Shown: in pieces, positions 25,863 to 34,865 of the stretch
Layout of the letters: each line of letters starts with the position of its first letter
Position numbering within the stretch: the first letter of the stretch is position 1
From: Arthrobacter sp. efr-133-R2A-120
GTDB lineage: Bacteria > Actinomycetota > Actinomycetes > Actinomycetales > Micrococcaceae
Assembly (NCBI RefSeq): GCF_030209835.1
Contig: NZ_JARVRF010000009.1
Span: 1-64,000 of the forward strand
DNA length: 64,000 bases
Direction of reading: 5' to 3'
Notes under the pieces: generated by a model
What the model was told of the DNA's origin: nothing
The model's database searches: none
What the model saw: the letters and a program-made list of their open reading frames with translations, nothing else
Program-made: the position numbers and the translations under genes

Positions 25863-27083
25863 TTAAGGGAGCGCGGGTCCTCCTTGGTGATTTATCCCGA
25901 AGGGACTTGCCCCGGGCCACGGGGGTGTGACGTCGAAAACGGGCAGGGATTCATTGCCGCAGGAAGCCTTCTCGGTCGTCCGTGTGCCGGTGATCAGCGG
26001 CCGTGGCTCACCGTCATAGGCATAGATGGTGCCCCAGTCATTGAGGACGACCGGCCTGTCGCCGCGGGAGGATCCGTCAATGCTGAAGCTGCCGTCGGAG
26101 TTCTGTGGCAGTGATCTGGTGGCGGCTGTGTAGCCCGCCGGCCAACGCAGGTAGACCGTCTCCCTACTGGTCTGGAATGTGAAGCACGCCCCGCCGGCGC
26201 CCAGGTACCCGTGGATGGTCCCCTCGGATGTGCCGTCAGTGTTTTTCTTGTCTTCGCGGATGAGATCGCTGCCGGCTGCCACCGGAGGGGCTGCTGCGTA
26301 GGTGTCGATTCGGATATCGCCGATCGGTGCGACGTTGATGCGCGAGAGCAGTTCGGCGCCTACGTCGACAGGCTTGTGGGTGACCGGGTCGGCAAAGGTG
26401 GGTTTCCGGAGATTCTGGATCTCCAGTAACGCCTGCGGCTGGCCCATGAGGTGCATTTGGCCGTCAGTGCTTCGAGCCACGAAGGCGAGGAATGTCAGGG
26501 GGGTCACGATGTTGGTGTTCTTCCACCAGTCCGGGGCCGAGGCCACATCCAGTGTGGATTTCCCTACGGGGCGGGAACCCTTCAGGACCTGTAGAACATT
26601 GATTGGCTCGGTTCCTAGTCCCGGCATTTTCTTACCCAGAGTGTCGGGTGAGGCCATAAATTCTTCGTAGGCCTTGTTCCACGCCGGGTTGTTCGGCAGT
26701 GCTTGGAGGACGAGCACCTCATCGGCCGCCGCGAACAGGTCACGCATAGGACCGGAGGACAAGGCCTGGACGGCGGCTGTCGAGGAAGCCGCGGTGGCCG
26801 CTGTCCCAGCCGGCGGTGTTGGCAGGGCTGAGGTCGTCAGAACACTTGTGACGACGACGGCGGCGACCGCGGCCGCAGCAGTGCCTACCCCGGCCAAGCG
26901 CCCCCAATGGCGTTTGGCTGGCGGATGGTGAAACCCACTGATGGGCCCGCCCGCGGCGATATGGGTGACCTCCGAGTCCATAAACAAGAGGCTCTTTGCC
27001 CGGCTTCTGGCGATCTCGGCCTCGGTTATTTCCAATGCCGGATCGGCAGAGATCATGCGTTCGGAGAGTACGTTCTTACTCAT
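25863..27083 (-). CDS. CU044_5270-family membrane protein, probable anti-sigma partner
   Basis: 406 residues: a short cytoplasmic N-terminus (about 65 residues), one helix (AAAAVAAVVVTSVLTTSAL, about 73-92) and a large extracytoplasmic part. The layout and the 4-bp overlap with the sigma gene match the CU044_5270 family, which sits beside ECF sigma genes and is presumed to sense envelope state and hold the sigma factor. No ZAS zinc motif is seen in the N-terminus. Confidence 0.75.
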   Translation of the reverse strand: MSKNVLSERMISADPALEITEAEIARSRAKSLLFMDSEVTHIAAGGPISGFHHPPAKRHWGRLAGVGTAAAAVAAVVVTSVLTTSALPTPPAGTAATAASSTAAVQALSSGPMRDLFAAADEVLVLQALPNNPAWNKAYEEFMASPDTLGKKMPGLGTEPINVLQVLKGSRPVGKSTLDVASAPDWWKNTNIVTPLTFLAFVARSTDGQMHLMGQPQALLEIQNLRKPTFADPVTHKPVDVGAELLSRINVAPIGDIRIDTYAAAPPVAAGSDLIREDKKNTDGTSEGTIHGYLGAGGACFTFQTSRETVYLRWPAGYTAATRSLPQNSDGSFSIDGSSRGDRPVVLNDWGTIYAYDGEPRPLITGTRTTEKASCGNESLPVFDVTPPWPGASPFGINHQGGPALP

Positions 27084-27607
27084 CGTTGTGCTTCCTCTGA
27101 CTCTCGCTCTGTCTCAAGTAAATGACTGAGTTCTTTGCGCGCGCGATGAAGGCGCATCCTAATCGCCGTAGCGCTGGTATTAAGGAGGTCCGAAATCTCC
27201 TTGGACGTGAATCCATCCCAGTACGTCAGTAGAAGCACTTCGCGCTCGTCGGGTTTCAACCCGGCCAAGGCCTCACGCACCGGCGATTCGACGTCATCGG
27301 AGGGTTCGGCCCGTTGACCGTGCAAGGAGACTAGGAGATTTGCGGACCTGATGGCGGACCGAGCATGGTTTCGCAGGATGTTCCTTGCAACTCCGAAGAG
27401 AACCAGCACCGAAAGGTCGCCCTCGTCCCGGGACTTCTCCCAGGCAATTCGAAAGACTTCCGCGCACAAATCTTCGGCGGTAGCCGGATCTTCCGTCCGG
27501 CGGCGGAAATAACGATAAATGCGATCGTGGCATGCCGCATGCGCTGCCAAAAAGCGCTTCTTCCGCTCCAAGTCCAAGCGTTCCCCCAAGTCTGGCTGCA
27601 AGCTCAT
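27080..27607 (-). CDS. ECF RNA polymerase sigma factor
   Basis: 175 residues. Region 2: HDRIYRYFRRRTEDPATAED, LCAEVFRIAWEK. Region 4: LKPDEREVLLLTYWDGFTSK, EISDLLNTSATAIRMRLHRA. Complete, unlike the broken sigma gene at 17101-17656. Translationally coupled to its membrane partner by the ATGA overlap at 27080-27083. Confidence 0.88.
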   Translation of the reverse strand: MSLQPDLGERLDLERKKRFLAAHAACHDRIYRYFRRRTEDPATAEDLCAEVFRIAWEKSRDEGDLSVLVLFGVARNILRNHARSAIRSANLLVSLHGQRAEPSDDVESPVREALAGLKPDEREVLLLTYWDGFTSKEISDLLNTSATAIRMRLHRARKELSHLLETERESEEAQR

Positions 27608-27978
27608 ACCCTGTTAATGTCCGGCAGCGCACAAAGTGTAACGAGGATTTGAAACCAACTTCCGAACTCTAGTCCCAAGAAGTGTCCTTCATGGGGCGCC
27701 CGTAAGCCGATCCTCGACCGGGCACTGCGGTCACCCCGGATCCGTGTGCGGCGGGAATGAGACGTCACCAGGGCCGAGCTTGGCGCGGACTACTTTCTAC
27801 CCGCCATCCCGAAGGTCCTTGAGCTCCCGGATCTAGGACCTCAACTCCGCGGTCTTCACTTCTTCCGCTGCGGCCTCGCCCGCTTCACCGTCAGCGAGCA
27901 CCTTGGGCGAGCCAAACGAGGGGAACGAGGAATAGTCGACGTCCACGGCCCTGCCGCCAGTGATTCATTCCCCCTGGC
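27608..27978. other. Gene-free stretch, possible coding remnant
   Basis: No ORF with a good start. One minus-strand frame reads VDVDYSSFPSFGSPKVLADG, a stop, IRELKDLRDGG, a stop, KVVRAKLGPGDVSFPP. This could be a decayed gene, but the match to any family is not strong enough to call. Confidence 0.3.
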
Positions 27979-28275
27979 TCACCAAGTAATCAGGACCCAA
28001 TCGCCCGGAAGATCCCCATGGCTGAGAACGGACAGCGCAAAGGCACGGGCTTCTTCCACATCGGACCCCGCGTAGGACGACCACGGCACCTCCATGAACG
28101 TGCCGTCACTTGAGTAGTCCCTAATATCCAGCCCTAGGATCAGTCGACCTGAGTCTGCAAGTGCTTCGATGGCAATTGAAGCTAGGGATATCGGCCAACT
28201 CACTTCGCCGTTCGGGTCGCACCGTGCTGCACGTTGAAGATCTTGAGCAAGGAACGAAAGGTCCGGGATCGTCAT
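27979..28275 (-). CDS. Small hypothetical protein, 98 residues
   Basis: MTIPDLSFLAQDLQRAARCD start, acidic, one short alpha-beta domain (SLASIAIEALADSGRLILGL, DVEEARAFALSVLSHGDLPG, DWVLITW). The size and the acidic, helical make-up resemble small immunity or antitoxin-type proteins, but there is no identifiable partner. No family recognised. Confidence 0.55.
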   Translation of the reverse strand: MTIPDLSFLAQDLQRAARCDPNGEVSWPISLASIAIEALADSGRLILGLDIRDYSSDGTFMEVPWSSYAGSDVEEARAFALSVLSHGDLPGDWVLITW

Positions 28276-28439
28276 AGCTGGATCATACGGAGGTGTCCCG
28301 GGGGAGTCACCCTCGAAAGTGCCCGCAAGCCGGTCGATTGCCGTGCCGCTGTAACCCGCCGGCCCGGCCCGCGGAATTGCTGATCACGGCCATGTACGCA
28401 AGACCCGCACGATGAAATGCACGATGACGGGGGGATTAC

Positions 28440-28748
28440 TGCAACCATTTCTCACCGCCCGCCACTCGCCCCGGAACATACTCGGCATCCACGCCCACCC
28501 CGCCGACGATCGACGAGTAGTGCCCTTGCAACCACGGCAGCCCGAGCGCATACAGCCCCGGTTGCTCGGTGACGCTGCGGACGTGTCGCCCCTTGGCTTT
28601 TGGAAATTCCAGTTTTGGTCGCATTGAGCTCCGCCAGACGTTCAACGCTGAAGCCGCCGTCCGACGTCGCGATCCGCGTGATGTCCATGCCCGTCTGGAC
28701 CGGGGCATCGATCCTCTGGGCATAGTCGCGGAAATAGTGAATGACCAC
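28440..28748 (-). pseudogene. Monooxygenase gene fragment with large internal deletion
   Basis: At the high-coordinate end the minus strand reads VIHYFRDYAQRIDAPVQTG, then TRIATSDGGFSVE (residues about 95-137 of the enzyme at 30715-32013). It then changes frame and joins GLYALGLPWLQGHYSSIVGG, VGVDAEYVPGRVAGG, which is the enzyme's C-terminus. So about 250 codons are deleted. It adjoins the partial gene copy at 28759-29341. Confidence 0.8.
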
Positions 28749-28758
28749 TCAGGCAACT

Positions 28759-29341
28759 ACCGCAACTTTTGGCATTCATAACTGCTAAAGAAGTAGCAGC
28801 CAATAATCGTAAAGTTCATTTTCAACTGCGCCTTCGTCGCAGCCGATTTCATACACGGGGAAGAAGCCAGGGAGCTGGCCAGTTGAGAGACTGCGTGTAC
28901 AGAAACACTGGGGTTTCTGCTGAAGGACCGGAGGAGCATATTGCTGAACGCCCGACTGCGCGGTCCCGGCGATCAGCGCGGCGCCCCAAGGGACTCGGAA
29001 TCGCGCATCCGTTGGTTCCTGCAGCAGACCATCGGGAAGATATAGCGACCTCAAACGCCAAGTTCGAACCTCGCCCGTCATGGTGAATGGCCTTGGTCGG
29101 GGACTTCATGTGTTGCGGGGACCGCTCGAACTGGCGCTGGAATCCATCGAGGACCATCCTGCCGGACGTCTGCCCTTGAACCGGCTGCCTCCCGATGGAA
29201 CATGGTGCGTCGCTAATGACATTCATGCTCGCTCGGTGTTTATCGGAGGTTCAGCATCCCTGATCGGTGAAATACTGGGCGATCCTGATTTGGAGGCCTA
29301 TTTCATCCGGCCCAATCACGCGGTCGACCCGGAAGACTAGG
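28759..29341 (+). pseudogene. Partial duplicate of the 13.2-kb leader and gene
   Basis: 28759-28930 is homologous to the leader at 13016-13190. About 28937-28990 is foreign: on the minus strand it reads GAALIAGTAQSGVQQ, a decayed copy of the monooxygenase's GAVLIVGTGQSGGQI. Then GGGACTCGGAATCGCGCATC resumes the gene at about 13227, jumps at ATCGGGAAG from 13271 to about 13568 (a 297-bp deletion), and runs almost identical to the stop at 29340. An 86-codon ORF from 29080 stays open but lacks the N-terminal half. Confidence 0.8.
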
Positions 29342-29524
29342 AATGAGGAAAATCCCCTCGACGCCCGACTAGTCCTGCCTGTTTCTTGGCGGGAAGCGGG
29401 GACCATTTCGGCCCAGGTTATTACCTGTGCAAAGCCTGTTCGAGTCCTGTGCAAATACTGCGCCAAGTGAAGCAGGTATCGACGCATGCTTAAACACGCG
29501 CGGATAAAGCGCAGACGTACTTCT

Positions 29525-29540
29525 GGGGGGGGGGGGGGGG
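29525..29540. repeat. Homopolymer run of 16 G
   Basis: An uninterrupted run of 16 guanines between the partial gene copy and the TM2/Ltp gene. Runs this long are rare in GC-rich actinobacteria and prone to slippage both in vivo and in sequencing. It lies about 150 bp before the start at 29693, outside any gene. The rest of 29342-29692 shows no gene; AAAGGAACCTCA before 29693 is the Shine-Dalgarno. Confidence 0.9.
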
Positions 29541-29692
29541 AATACGACACATGGGCAGACCATAGCGCGCCTCTCTCAGCGCCGATCTTCATCGAATCAC
29601 GGATGTAACCCGTCCAGCGGATGACAATCCCTCGCACCCACCATTCCCACGTGGAAGCCCCCTTCAAGGGCGTCCCTTTGAAAGGAACCTCA

Positions 29693-30705
29693 ATGAGTTC
29701 AGCTGACCCCTTCGGCGCGCCGCAGCAGCCGCAGCCGCAGCCGCCCTACGGGCAGACCCCCGCAGGAACCCAGCCCTATCCTGGCGCGCCGGCACCCTAT
29801 CTGGGGGCCCGGCCCTTGGCGGATACGGCATCAGTAGCAAGTCCTTCCTCGTTACTTGGCTCCTCTCCCTGCTCCTCGGCGTTTTCGGCGTGGATCGGTT
29901 CTACCTCGGCAAAGTCGGTACCGGCATCCTGAAGCTGTTCACCTTCGGCGGCCTCGGCATCTGGGCTCTCGTCGACCTGATCCTCCTGTTGGCGAACAAG
30001 ACCCGCGACAAACAGGGGCGTCCGTTGGACGGTTATGACAAGCACAAGAAGGTGGCGCTGATCGTCACCGCCGCCTTCATCCTCCTGAGCATCATCCTGA
30101 ACAGCACCCGAGCGGGCGCCGTCCAAACGTCTGCCACGACCACCCCTGCACCGAACATATCTGCCGCCACCCCCTCGGCGGCTACAGCGGCTGAGGTCGC
30201 TGCGTCTGCCAAGGCTTCGGCTGAGGCTTCAGCTAAGGCCTCGGCTGACACTGCCGCCAAAGCGAAGTCCGATGCTGACGCTGCCGCCAAAGCGAAGGCT
30301 GATGCCGACGCTGCCGCCAAAGCGAAGGCCGACGCTGACGCCGCAGCCAAAGCGAAAGCTGATGCCGCCGCCGCCGCCAGGGCTCAGGCCGAGGCGGCCG
30401 CCAAAGCGGCAGCCGGGACAGTCAGTCAGCAGAACGCTCTGCGGAAAGCTGCTGATTACCTTTCTTTCAGTGCCTTCTCGCGCACCGGACTGATCGGCCA
30501 GCTGGAGTTCGAGAAGTATTCCACGGAGGATGCAACCTGGGCCGTGGATCGCGTGAAAGTCGACTGGAACCAGCAGGCAGCTAAGAAAGCCAAGGACTAC
30601 CTAGGATTTACTTCCTTCTCCCATTCCGGGCTGGTCGACCAGCTGATCTTCGAGGGCTACACGCCGGAGCAGGCAGAGTACGGAGTGAGCCAGGCGGGTC
30701 TCTGA
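29693..30705 (+). pseudogene. TM2-domain protein with two Ltp repeats, apparent frameshift
   Basis: The start [20 protein letters not shown] is a Pro/Gln-rich tail typical before a TM2 domain. The domain itself ([52 protein letters not shown]) is in another frame, the switch being near the GGGGG at about 29803-29807. Past the membrane come an Ala/Lys repeat (AAKAKADAD units) and two Ltp repeats ([40 protein letters not shown]). Ltp repeats occur in actinobacterial surface proteins and in phage superinfection-exclusion lipoproteins. One base more or fewer restores a single protein of about 335 residues, so this may be a sequencing error or phase variation. Confidence 0.7.
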
Positions 30706-30714
30706 CGGTCGAGC

Positions 30715-32013
30715 TCACCGCCCTGCCACGCACCCCGCGACATACTCCGCATCAACGCCCACCCCGCCGACTATCGACGAGTAGTGCCCTGTCAACCACG
30801 GCAGCCCCACCACATATAGGCCCGGACATTCGGTGACGCCGCGGACATGTCGTGGGTAGCTCCATGCGTCCAGGACAGGAATGTCCACGAAGCTGAGGGC
30901 GAGCTGGTAACCGGTGGCCCAGAGCACCGAGGTGATGTTCTCGGCGGCCAGGTTGACCCGCGCCGGCGAGGCGACAGGAAGCCAATCGTCCACCGGCGCC
31001 GGCAAAGCCGCAGGTGCATCGATGCCCGCGGCGGCGATGTAGGCGTCGAGGGCCCTGCCCATGCGCTGGCCGAACCCGGCCTCGACTGTTGCCAAGCGTT
31101 CGGGGAGGTCGTCCGTGAAGGTGAGCTCGCCGTCGTCGGCTCCTTCCAGATGCCCGTGAAGCCGGACCCCCTGGCGGCCGAGTTCGCGGAGGTGGATATC
31201 GTGGCCGCCGTCGGTGCCGGAGAGCAAGGGGTTGCAGGCGAATCGGGCCGCGGGGGAGGGCAACTGCCCGACCGTCAGGGCGTTGATCCCGTACTCGGGC
31301 CCGTGGATTCCAGCTTGCAGGAGCCAATAGAGGATGTCGTGCCCGCGATACCGACGCGGCGCCTCCGGACACGTCGACACCGCCAAATGCACCTCACGCC
31401 CGGCTGCGAGCAGGTCCTCCGCGATCTGCCCACCGGACTGCCCGGTCCCGACGATCAGCACGGCGCCGTCGGGCAGCTGCTCCGGATTGCGATAGTCGTG
31501 CGTGTGAAGCTGCAGGATGCTCTTTGGGAGGCCGGCCGCTAGTGCCGGGATTTTCGGTATTTGATATGCGCCGGTCGCCAGCACCACATTGCGTGCCCGC
31601 CAGCCGCCGTCGGACGTTTCAACGCTGAAGCAGCCATCCGACGTCGAGATCCACGTGACGTCCGTGCCGGTCCGGACCGGGGCGTCGATCCTCCGCGCGT
31701 AGTCGCGGAAATAGTCCACGGCGTTGTCACGCGCCATGAACGCTTCCGGTTCCGGCCCCGTATATGGCATTCCCGGCAGGTCCAGCGAGAAGTTCGGCGT
31801 GTTCAGCACGAATGCGTCCCAGCGATCCTGCCACGCGCCACCCAGCGCGGGCCGCCGTTCAAGGATCAAGTGCTCGACGCCGGCCCGGCTGAGAAAGTAG
31901 CTCGTGGCCAGTCCCGCTTGGCCTCCACCGACAACGAGCGTATCGATTTCGAGGGGGCGGTTCTGTTGTGCCGCTCTGTTCTGTTGCGCGGCTCTGGGCG
32001 GGGCAGTCTCCAT
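30715..32013 (-). CDS. Flavin-containing monooxygenase (CzcO-like)
   Basis: 432 residues. FAD site VVGGGQAGLATSYFL (about 27-41), NADP site IVGTGQSGGQIAEDL (about 195-209) and an ATGY-type motif (LWATGYQLAL) near residue 365. The enzyme class inserts one oxygen atom using NADPH; substrates include sulfides, amines, ketones and metals' organic ligands, unknown here. The N-terminus has a tandem RAAQQN-RAAQQN. This intact gene is the parent type of the fragments at 178, 1029, 28440 and 28937. Confidence 0.88.
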   Translation of the reverse strand: METAPPRAAQQNRAAQQNRPLEIDTLVVGGGQAGLATSYFLSRAGVEHLILERRPALGGAWQDRWDAFVLNTPNFSLDLPGMPYTGPEPEAFMARDNAVDYFRDYARRIDAPVRTGTDVTWISTSDGCFSVETSDGGWRARNVVLATGAYQIPKIPALAAGLPKSILQLHTHDYRNPEQLPDGAVLIVGTGQSGGQIAEDLLAAGREVHLAVSTCPEAPRRYRGHDILYWLLQAGIHGPEYGINALTVGQLPSPAARFACNPLLSGTDGGHDIHLRELGRQGVRLHGHLEGADDGELTFTDDLPERLATVEAGFGQRMGRALDAYIAAAGIDAPAALPAPVDDWLPVASPARVNLAAENITSVLWATGYQLALSFVDIPVLDAWSYPRHVRGVTECPGLYVVGLPWLTGHYSSIVGGVGVDAEYVAGCVAGR

Positions 32014-32208
32014 GAGCGATCCTTCCGGTCCCTTGGCAGAACTTTACGCCCAGAGATTCAGGTGCGGGAGCCTGAAGCACGGGCATCGAGACGCGAGTGC
32101 AAGGTTTTGTCGAAGAATTGCCCAAGATTCGTCAATCGCCCAACCAGCTGGGGCAGCTTATGGAAGCATCGTGCTCGGGGCCTTTCCCGTTGGATGTTGG
32201 GGGTAGCG

Positions 32209-33387
32209 ATGTTCGTTCCGAATTCCGATGATCACTTCCGCGAGGATGACCTTCCAGCCCAGATTCGCGCGCTACGGATGCCGCGTTGGGCTGGTGCGGT
32301 CCTAGGTGCTGGACTCGTGGTGATCGCTGTGGCAGCGGTGGCTGGCTCGATCCTCGTCAACGAGAGCGACAAGACGATCATCCCGTTTTGGGTCGAGGCG
32401 CTCATCCTGGCGGGAGCAGTAATTTCGGCGATTTCGGGTGCTGTCCTGCTCTGGTATGCCGGGGAGTGGGTCACGCTCACACGGGACGAGGCGATCGTGA
32501 CGAAGGCATTCTTCGTCCAGGTCCGTGTCTCACGCATGCAGCTTGAAGACTTCCACGCCTACCTACACCAGTACGCCACTCGCGGGGGAGTCCAGTACCG
32601 CATGGTGCCGACCTTCACCACCAAGGACCTGTACGACCGGCTTCGGGACCTGCCACTTCCATTCCTGTCCTACTGGAACCCGGCCGGAGGCACGGAAGCT
32701 CCCTTACCGCCGCGCGCCGCGTATATTGAGGCCTGGACCCGCGCGGGCAGCAGCCCTTACTCGAGAACCATGCCCGCCGGCGTCGTACCCTACACACTCT
32801 CGATGCACCGGCAGGCTGTACGCACGGGCCTACGGCGCCGTGCGCTCATGTGGGCGATCCTCCTTCCGGTCGTCTCGATCGGGCTCGGTCTAAGCCTCGG
32901 CGTCGGACTCGGACCTGTCTCCAAAGCCCTGGGCCATAGCCGCAGCAACCTCGACAACCGCAGCGTCGACGCCCAAACGAACCGCACCGGCACCCGCGAC
33001 CTCGACGACGCGCTCACCCCCGCCGTTACCTCCTTCCAATGGCGTGCGATGGTGTATCCGGCGACCGGCACGAGGGATTTCACCTTCTTCCCGACCATAC
33101 GGTCCCTGCCGTCGGCGCCGTACACGGTCCGATACTTCATCCGTGACCCCGCGCAGCACGGCACGGATCTCAGTGTCCCGGAGCAGAAGTACGGCCGAAT
33201 CGTCTCGCAGGGGACAATTTCCGTAAAGAACCCCACGATCGAGTTCACGCTCGACCACGACGACAGCACCTTCACGTTCGAGGTCTACGTCACCGACGAC
33301 CACGGGCACACCACGCTCGACTCGGATCTCTACAGGAACCTCGCCGCGCTTCCGGCATCGACACCCACTCCTATGCCCACACGCTGA
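32209..33387 (+). CDS. Membrane protein, unknown function
   Basis: 392 residues from the ATG at 32209 behind TTGGGGGTAGCG (the ATG at 32194 is also possible). Two helices near the N-terminus (WAGAVLGAGLVVIAVAAVAG, WVEALILAGAVISAISGAVL), then a cytoplasmic region with WVTLTRDEAIVTKAFFVQV (PH-like), a third helix (ALMWAILLPVVSIGLGLSLG), and an exported beta-rich domain. The frame is open to 31561 but only shadows the monooxygenase. No family recognised. Confidence 0.6.
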   Translation: MFVPNSDDHFREDDLPAQIRALRMPRWAGAVLGAGLVVIAVAAVAGSILVNESDKTIIPFWVEALILAGAVISAISGAVLLWYAGEWVTLTRDEAIVTKAFFVQVRVSRMQLEDFHAYLHQYATRGGVQYRMVPTFTTKDLYDRLRDLPLPFLSYWNPAGGTEAPLPPRAAYIEAWTRAGSSPYSRTMPAGVVPYTLSMHRQAVRTGLRRRALMWAILLPVVSIGLGLSLGVGLGPVSKALGHSRSNLDNRSVDAQTNRTGTRDLDDALTPAVTSFQWRAMVYPATGTRDFTFFPTIRSLPSAPYTVRYFIRDPAQHGTDLSVPEQKYGRIVSQGTISVKNPTIEFTLDHDDSTFTFEVYVTDDHGHTTLDSDLYRNLAALPASTPTPMPTR

Positions 33388-33482
33388 GAAGCCCGGCGAT
33401 TCAGGCGCGGGAGGTGGACAGCGCTGACAGCCCCGTGGTTGCGTGGAACTTGTCGGCATGGCCGCCAACGGAAGGAACAACA

Positions 33483-34256
33483 GTGAGCAAGCTAGCACTT
33501 ATCACGGGCGCCAGCTCCGGAATCGGTTGGGCATTCGCCGAACGCCTGTCCGCCGACGATTACGATCTGGTGATCGTGGGCCGACGGCAGGAACGCTTGG
33601 ACCAGTTCGCCGATTCGCACCCTCAGACCAGGGTCAGGACCGTCGTCGCCGATCTATCCACGACGGCGGGTATCGACGCCGTCGCCGAGATCTGCGCTAC
33701 CGAGCCGGTGACGATGCTCGTGAACAACGCCGGGGTCGCCCACTACATGCCCTTCGCCGAACTTCCCGCCGACAAGGCCACGGAACTCGTCAACGTCAAG
33801 GTCCTCGCCCCCACGATGCTCAGCCGTGCAGCCATCCCGGGCATGCAGGAACGCGGCGAGGGCACGATCATCAACGTGTCGGGCATGATCGCCTTCGGCG
33901 GCCCCGCCCCGCACTCCCAGATGCCCCGCCGCGTCGTCTACGGCGGGAGCCTGGCGTACCTCGTCGCGATGTCCCAGACACTCAGCGCGGAGCTGAAGGG
34001 CACCGGAATCACGGTGCAGGTGGTGTGCCCGGGAGTGGTAGCCACCGAGTTCCACGAACGCCAGGGCATGGACTTGAGCATGATGCCGCGGATGAGCGCC
34101 GCCGACGTCGTCACTGCGAGCCTGCGCGGGCTGGAACTGGGCGAAACCGTCTGCGCCCCGGGCGTAGAGGACGGCGGAGTCCTCGACGCAGTCTTCCAAG
34201 CAGACCTCGCCGCTTTCGGAGCGCAGAGCCCGGAACTCGCCACGCGGTACCGCTAA
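33483..34256 (+). CDS. Short-chain dehydrogenase-like protein lacking the catalytic lysine
   Basis: 257 residues from the GTG at 33483, behind GGAAGGAAC. The SDR cofactor motif TGASSGIGWAFAE and the NNAG motif (MLVNNAGVAHY) are intact, and the catalytic Ser is in INVSGMIA. The YxxxK site reads VYGGSLAYLVAM: the tyrosine is present but the lysine is leucine (codon CTG). Either the enzyme uses another residue or it binds NAD(P)H without normal catalysis. Confidence 0.85.
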   Translation: MSKLALITGASSGIGWAFAERLSADDYDLVIVGRRQERLDQFADSHPQTRVRTVVADLSTTAGIDAVAEICATEPVTMLVNNAGVAHYMPFAELPADKATELVNVKVLAPTMLSRAAIPGMQERGEGTIINVSGMIAFGGPAPHSQMPRRVVYGGSLAYLVAMSQTLSAELKGTGITVQVVCPGVVATEFHERQGMDLSMMPRMSAADVVTASLRGLELGETVCAPGVEDGGVLDAVFQADLAAFGAQSPELATRYR

Positions 34257-34322
34257 TTCGGGCCGCAATTCCGACGGACAAACTTGGTGCGGTTCTCCGG
34301 AAACGGTCCTAGAGTGTTGGCC

Positions 34323-34682
34323 ATGGCTATCGCACGCTTCCCCGTTGTCGTACTCGATTGTCCCGACCCCAAGACCCTGGCCGAGTTCTACAGCGCCCTG
34401 CTTGAGTGGAAGATCGAGAGGAACGACGACGACTGGTGGTCCGTCCGCGCCGAGTACGGCGATTCGCTGGCTTTCCAGAAAGTCGACTCTTACAGGGCGC
34501 CACAATGGCCCGGCCAGGACGTCCCGCAACAGATGCACCTCGACGTCGTGGTCGAGGACCTCGACACCGCTGAGGCGGCTGTGCTCGAGCTCGGCGCGAC
34601 CAAACACGAACACCAACCGGGAACGACATTCCGAGTGTTCCTCGACCCCGCGGGTCATCCTTTGTGCCTCTGCCTGGACTGA
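34323..34682 (+). CDS. VOC (glyoxalase/bleomycin-resistance) superfamily protein
   Basis: 119 residues from the ATG at 34323. Paired beta-alpha-beta-beta-beta units: FPVVVLDCPDPKTLAEFYSA, then QMHLDVVVEDLDTAEAAVLE, ending TFRVFLDPAGHPLCLCLD. Metal ligand positions are only partly conserved. This actinobacterial subgroup is of unknown substrate. One of four VOC proteins between 34 and 41 kb. Confidence 0.8.
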   Translation: MAIARFPVVVLDCPDPKTLAEFYSALLEWKIERNDDDWWSVRAEYGDSLAFQKVDSYRAPQWPGQDVPQQMHLDVVVEDLDTAEAAVLELGATKHEHQPGTTFRVFLDPAGHPLCLCLD

Positions 34683-34865
34683 TTTGAATGATGGGGAGGG
34701 CAGGCGCTGTCCTCCGCCGGCCGCCGCTGATAGTCGGACAGTAGCTCCGCTGCGGTTTCCGTGTAAAAGTCTGGTCACAGTTGTCGATCTGTGCTTGTGG
34801 CGCGCGTCGTATAAGTAAGGGCCCGAATGGAAGGCCCTACTGACAGCGACGAAAGGAACAGGCCA

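Noticed and set aside
29420..29470. Possible tRNA 3' half around GTTCGAGTCC
   Set aside because: The T-arm stem does not pair (GCCTG against CCTGT) and no anticodon or acceptor stem can be drawn.
31561..32208. 648-bp N-terminal extension of the membrane protein at 32209
   Set aside because: It lies opposite the intact monooxygenase gene, reads as its antisense shadow, and the ATG at 32209 has its own Shine-Dalgarno.
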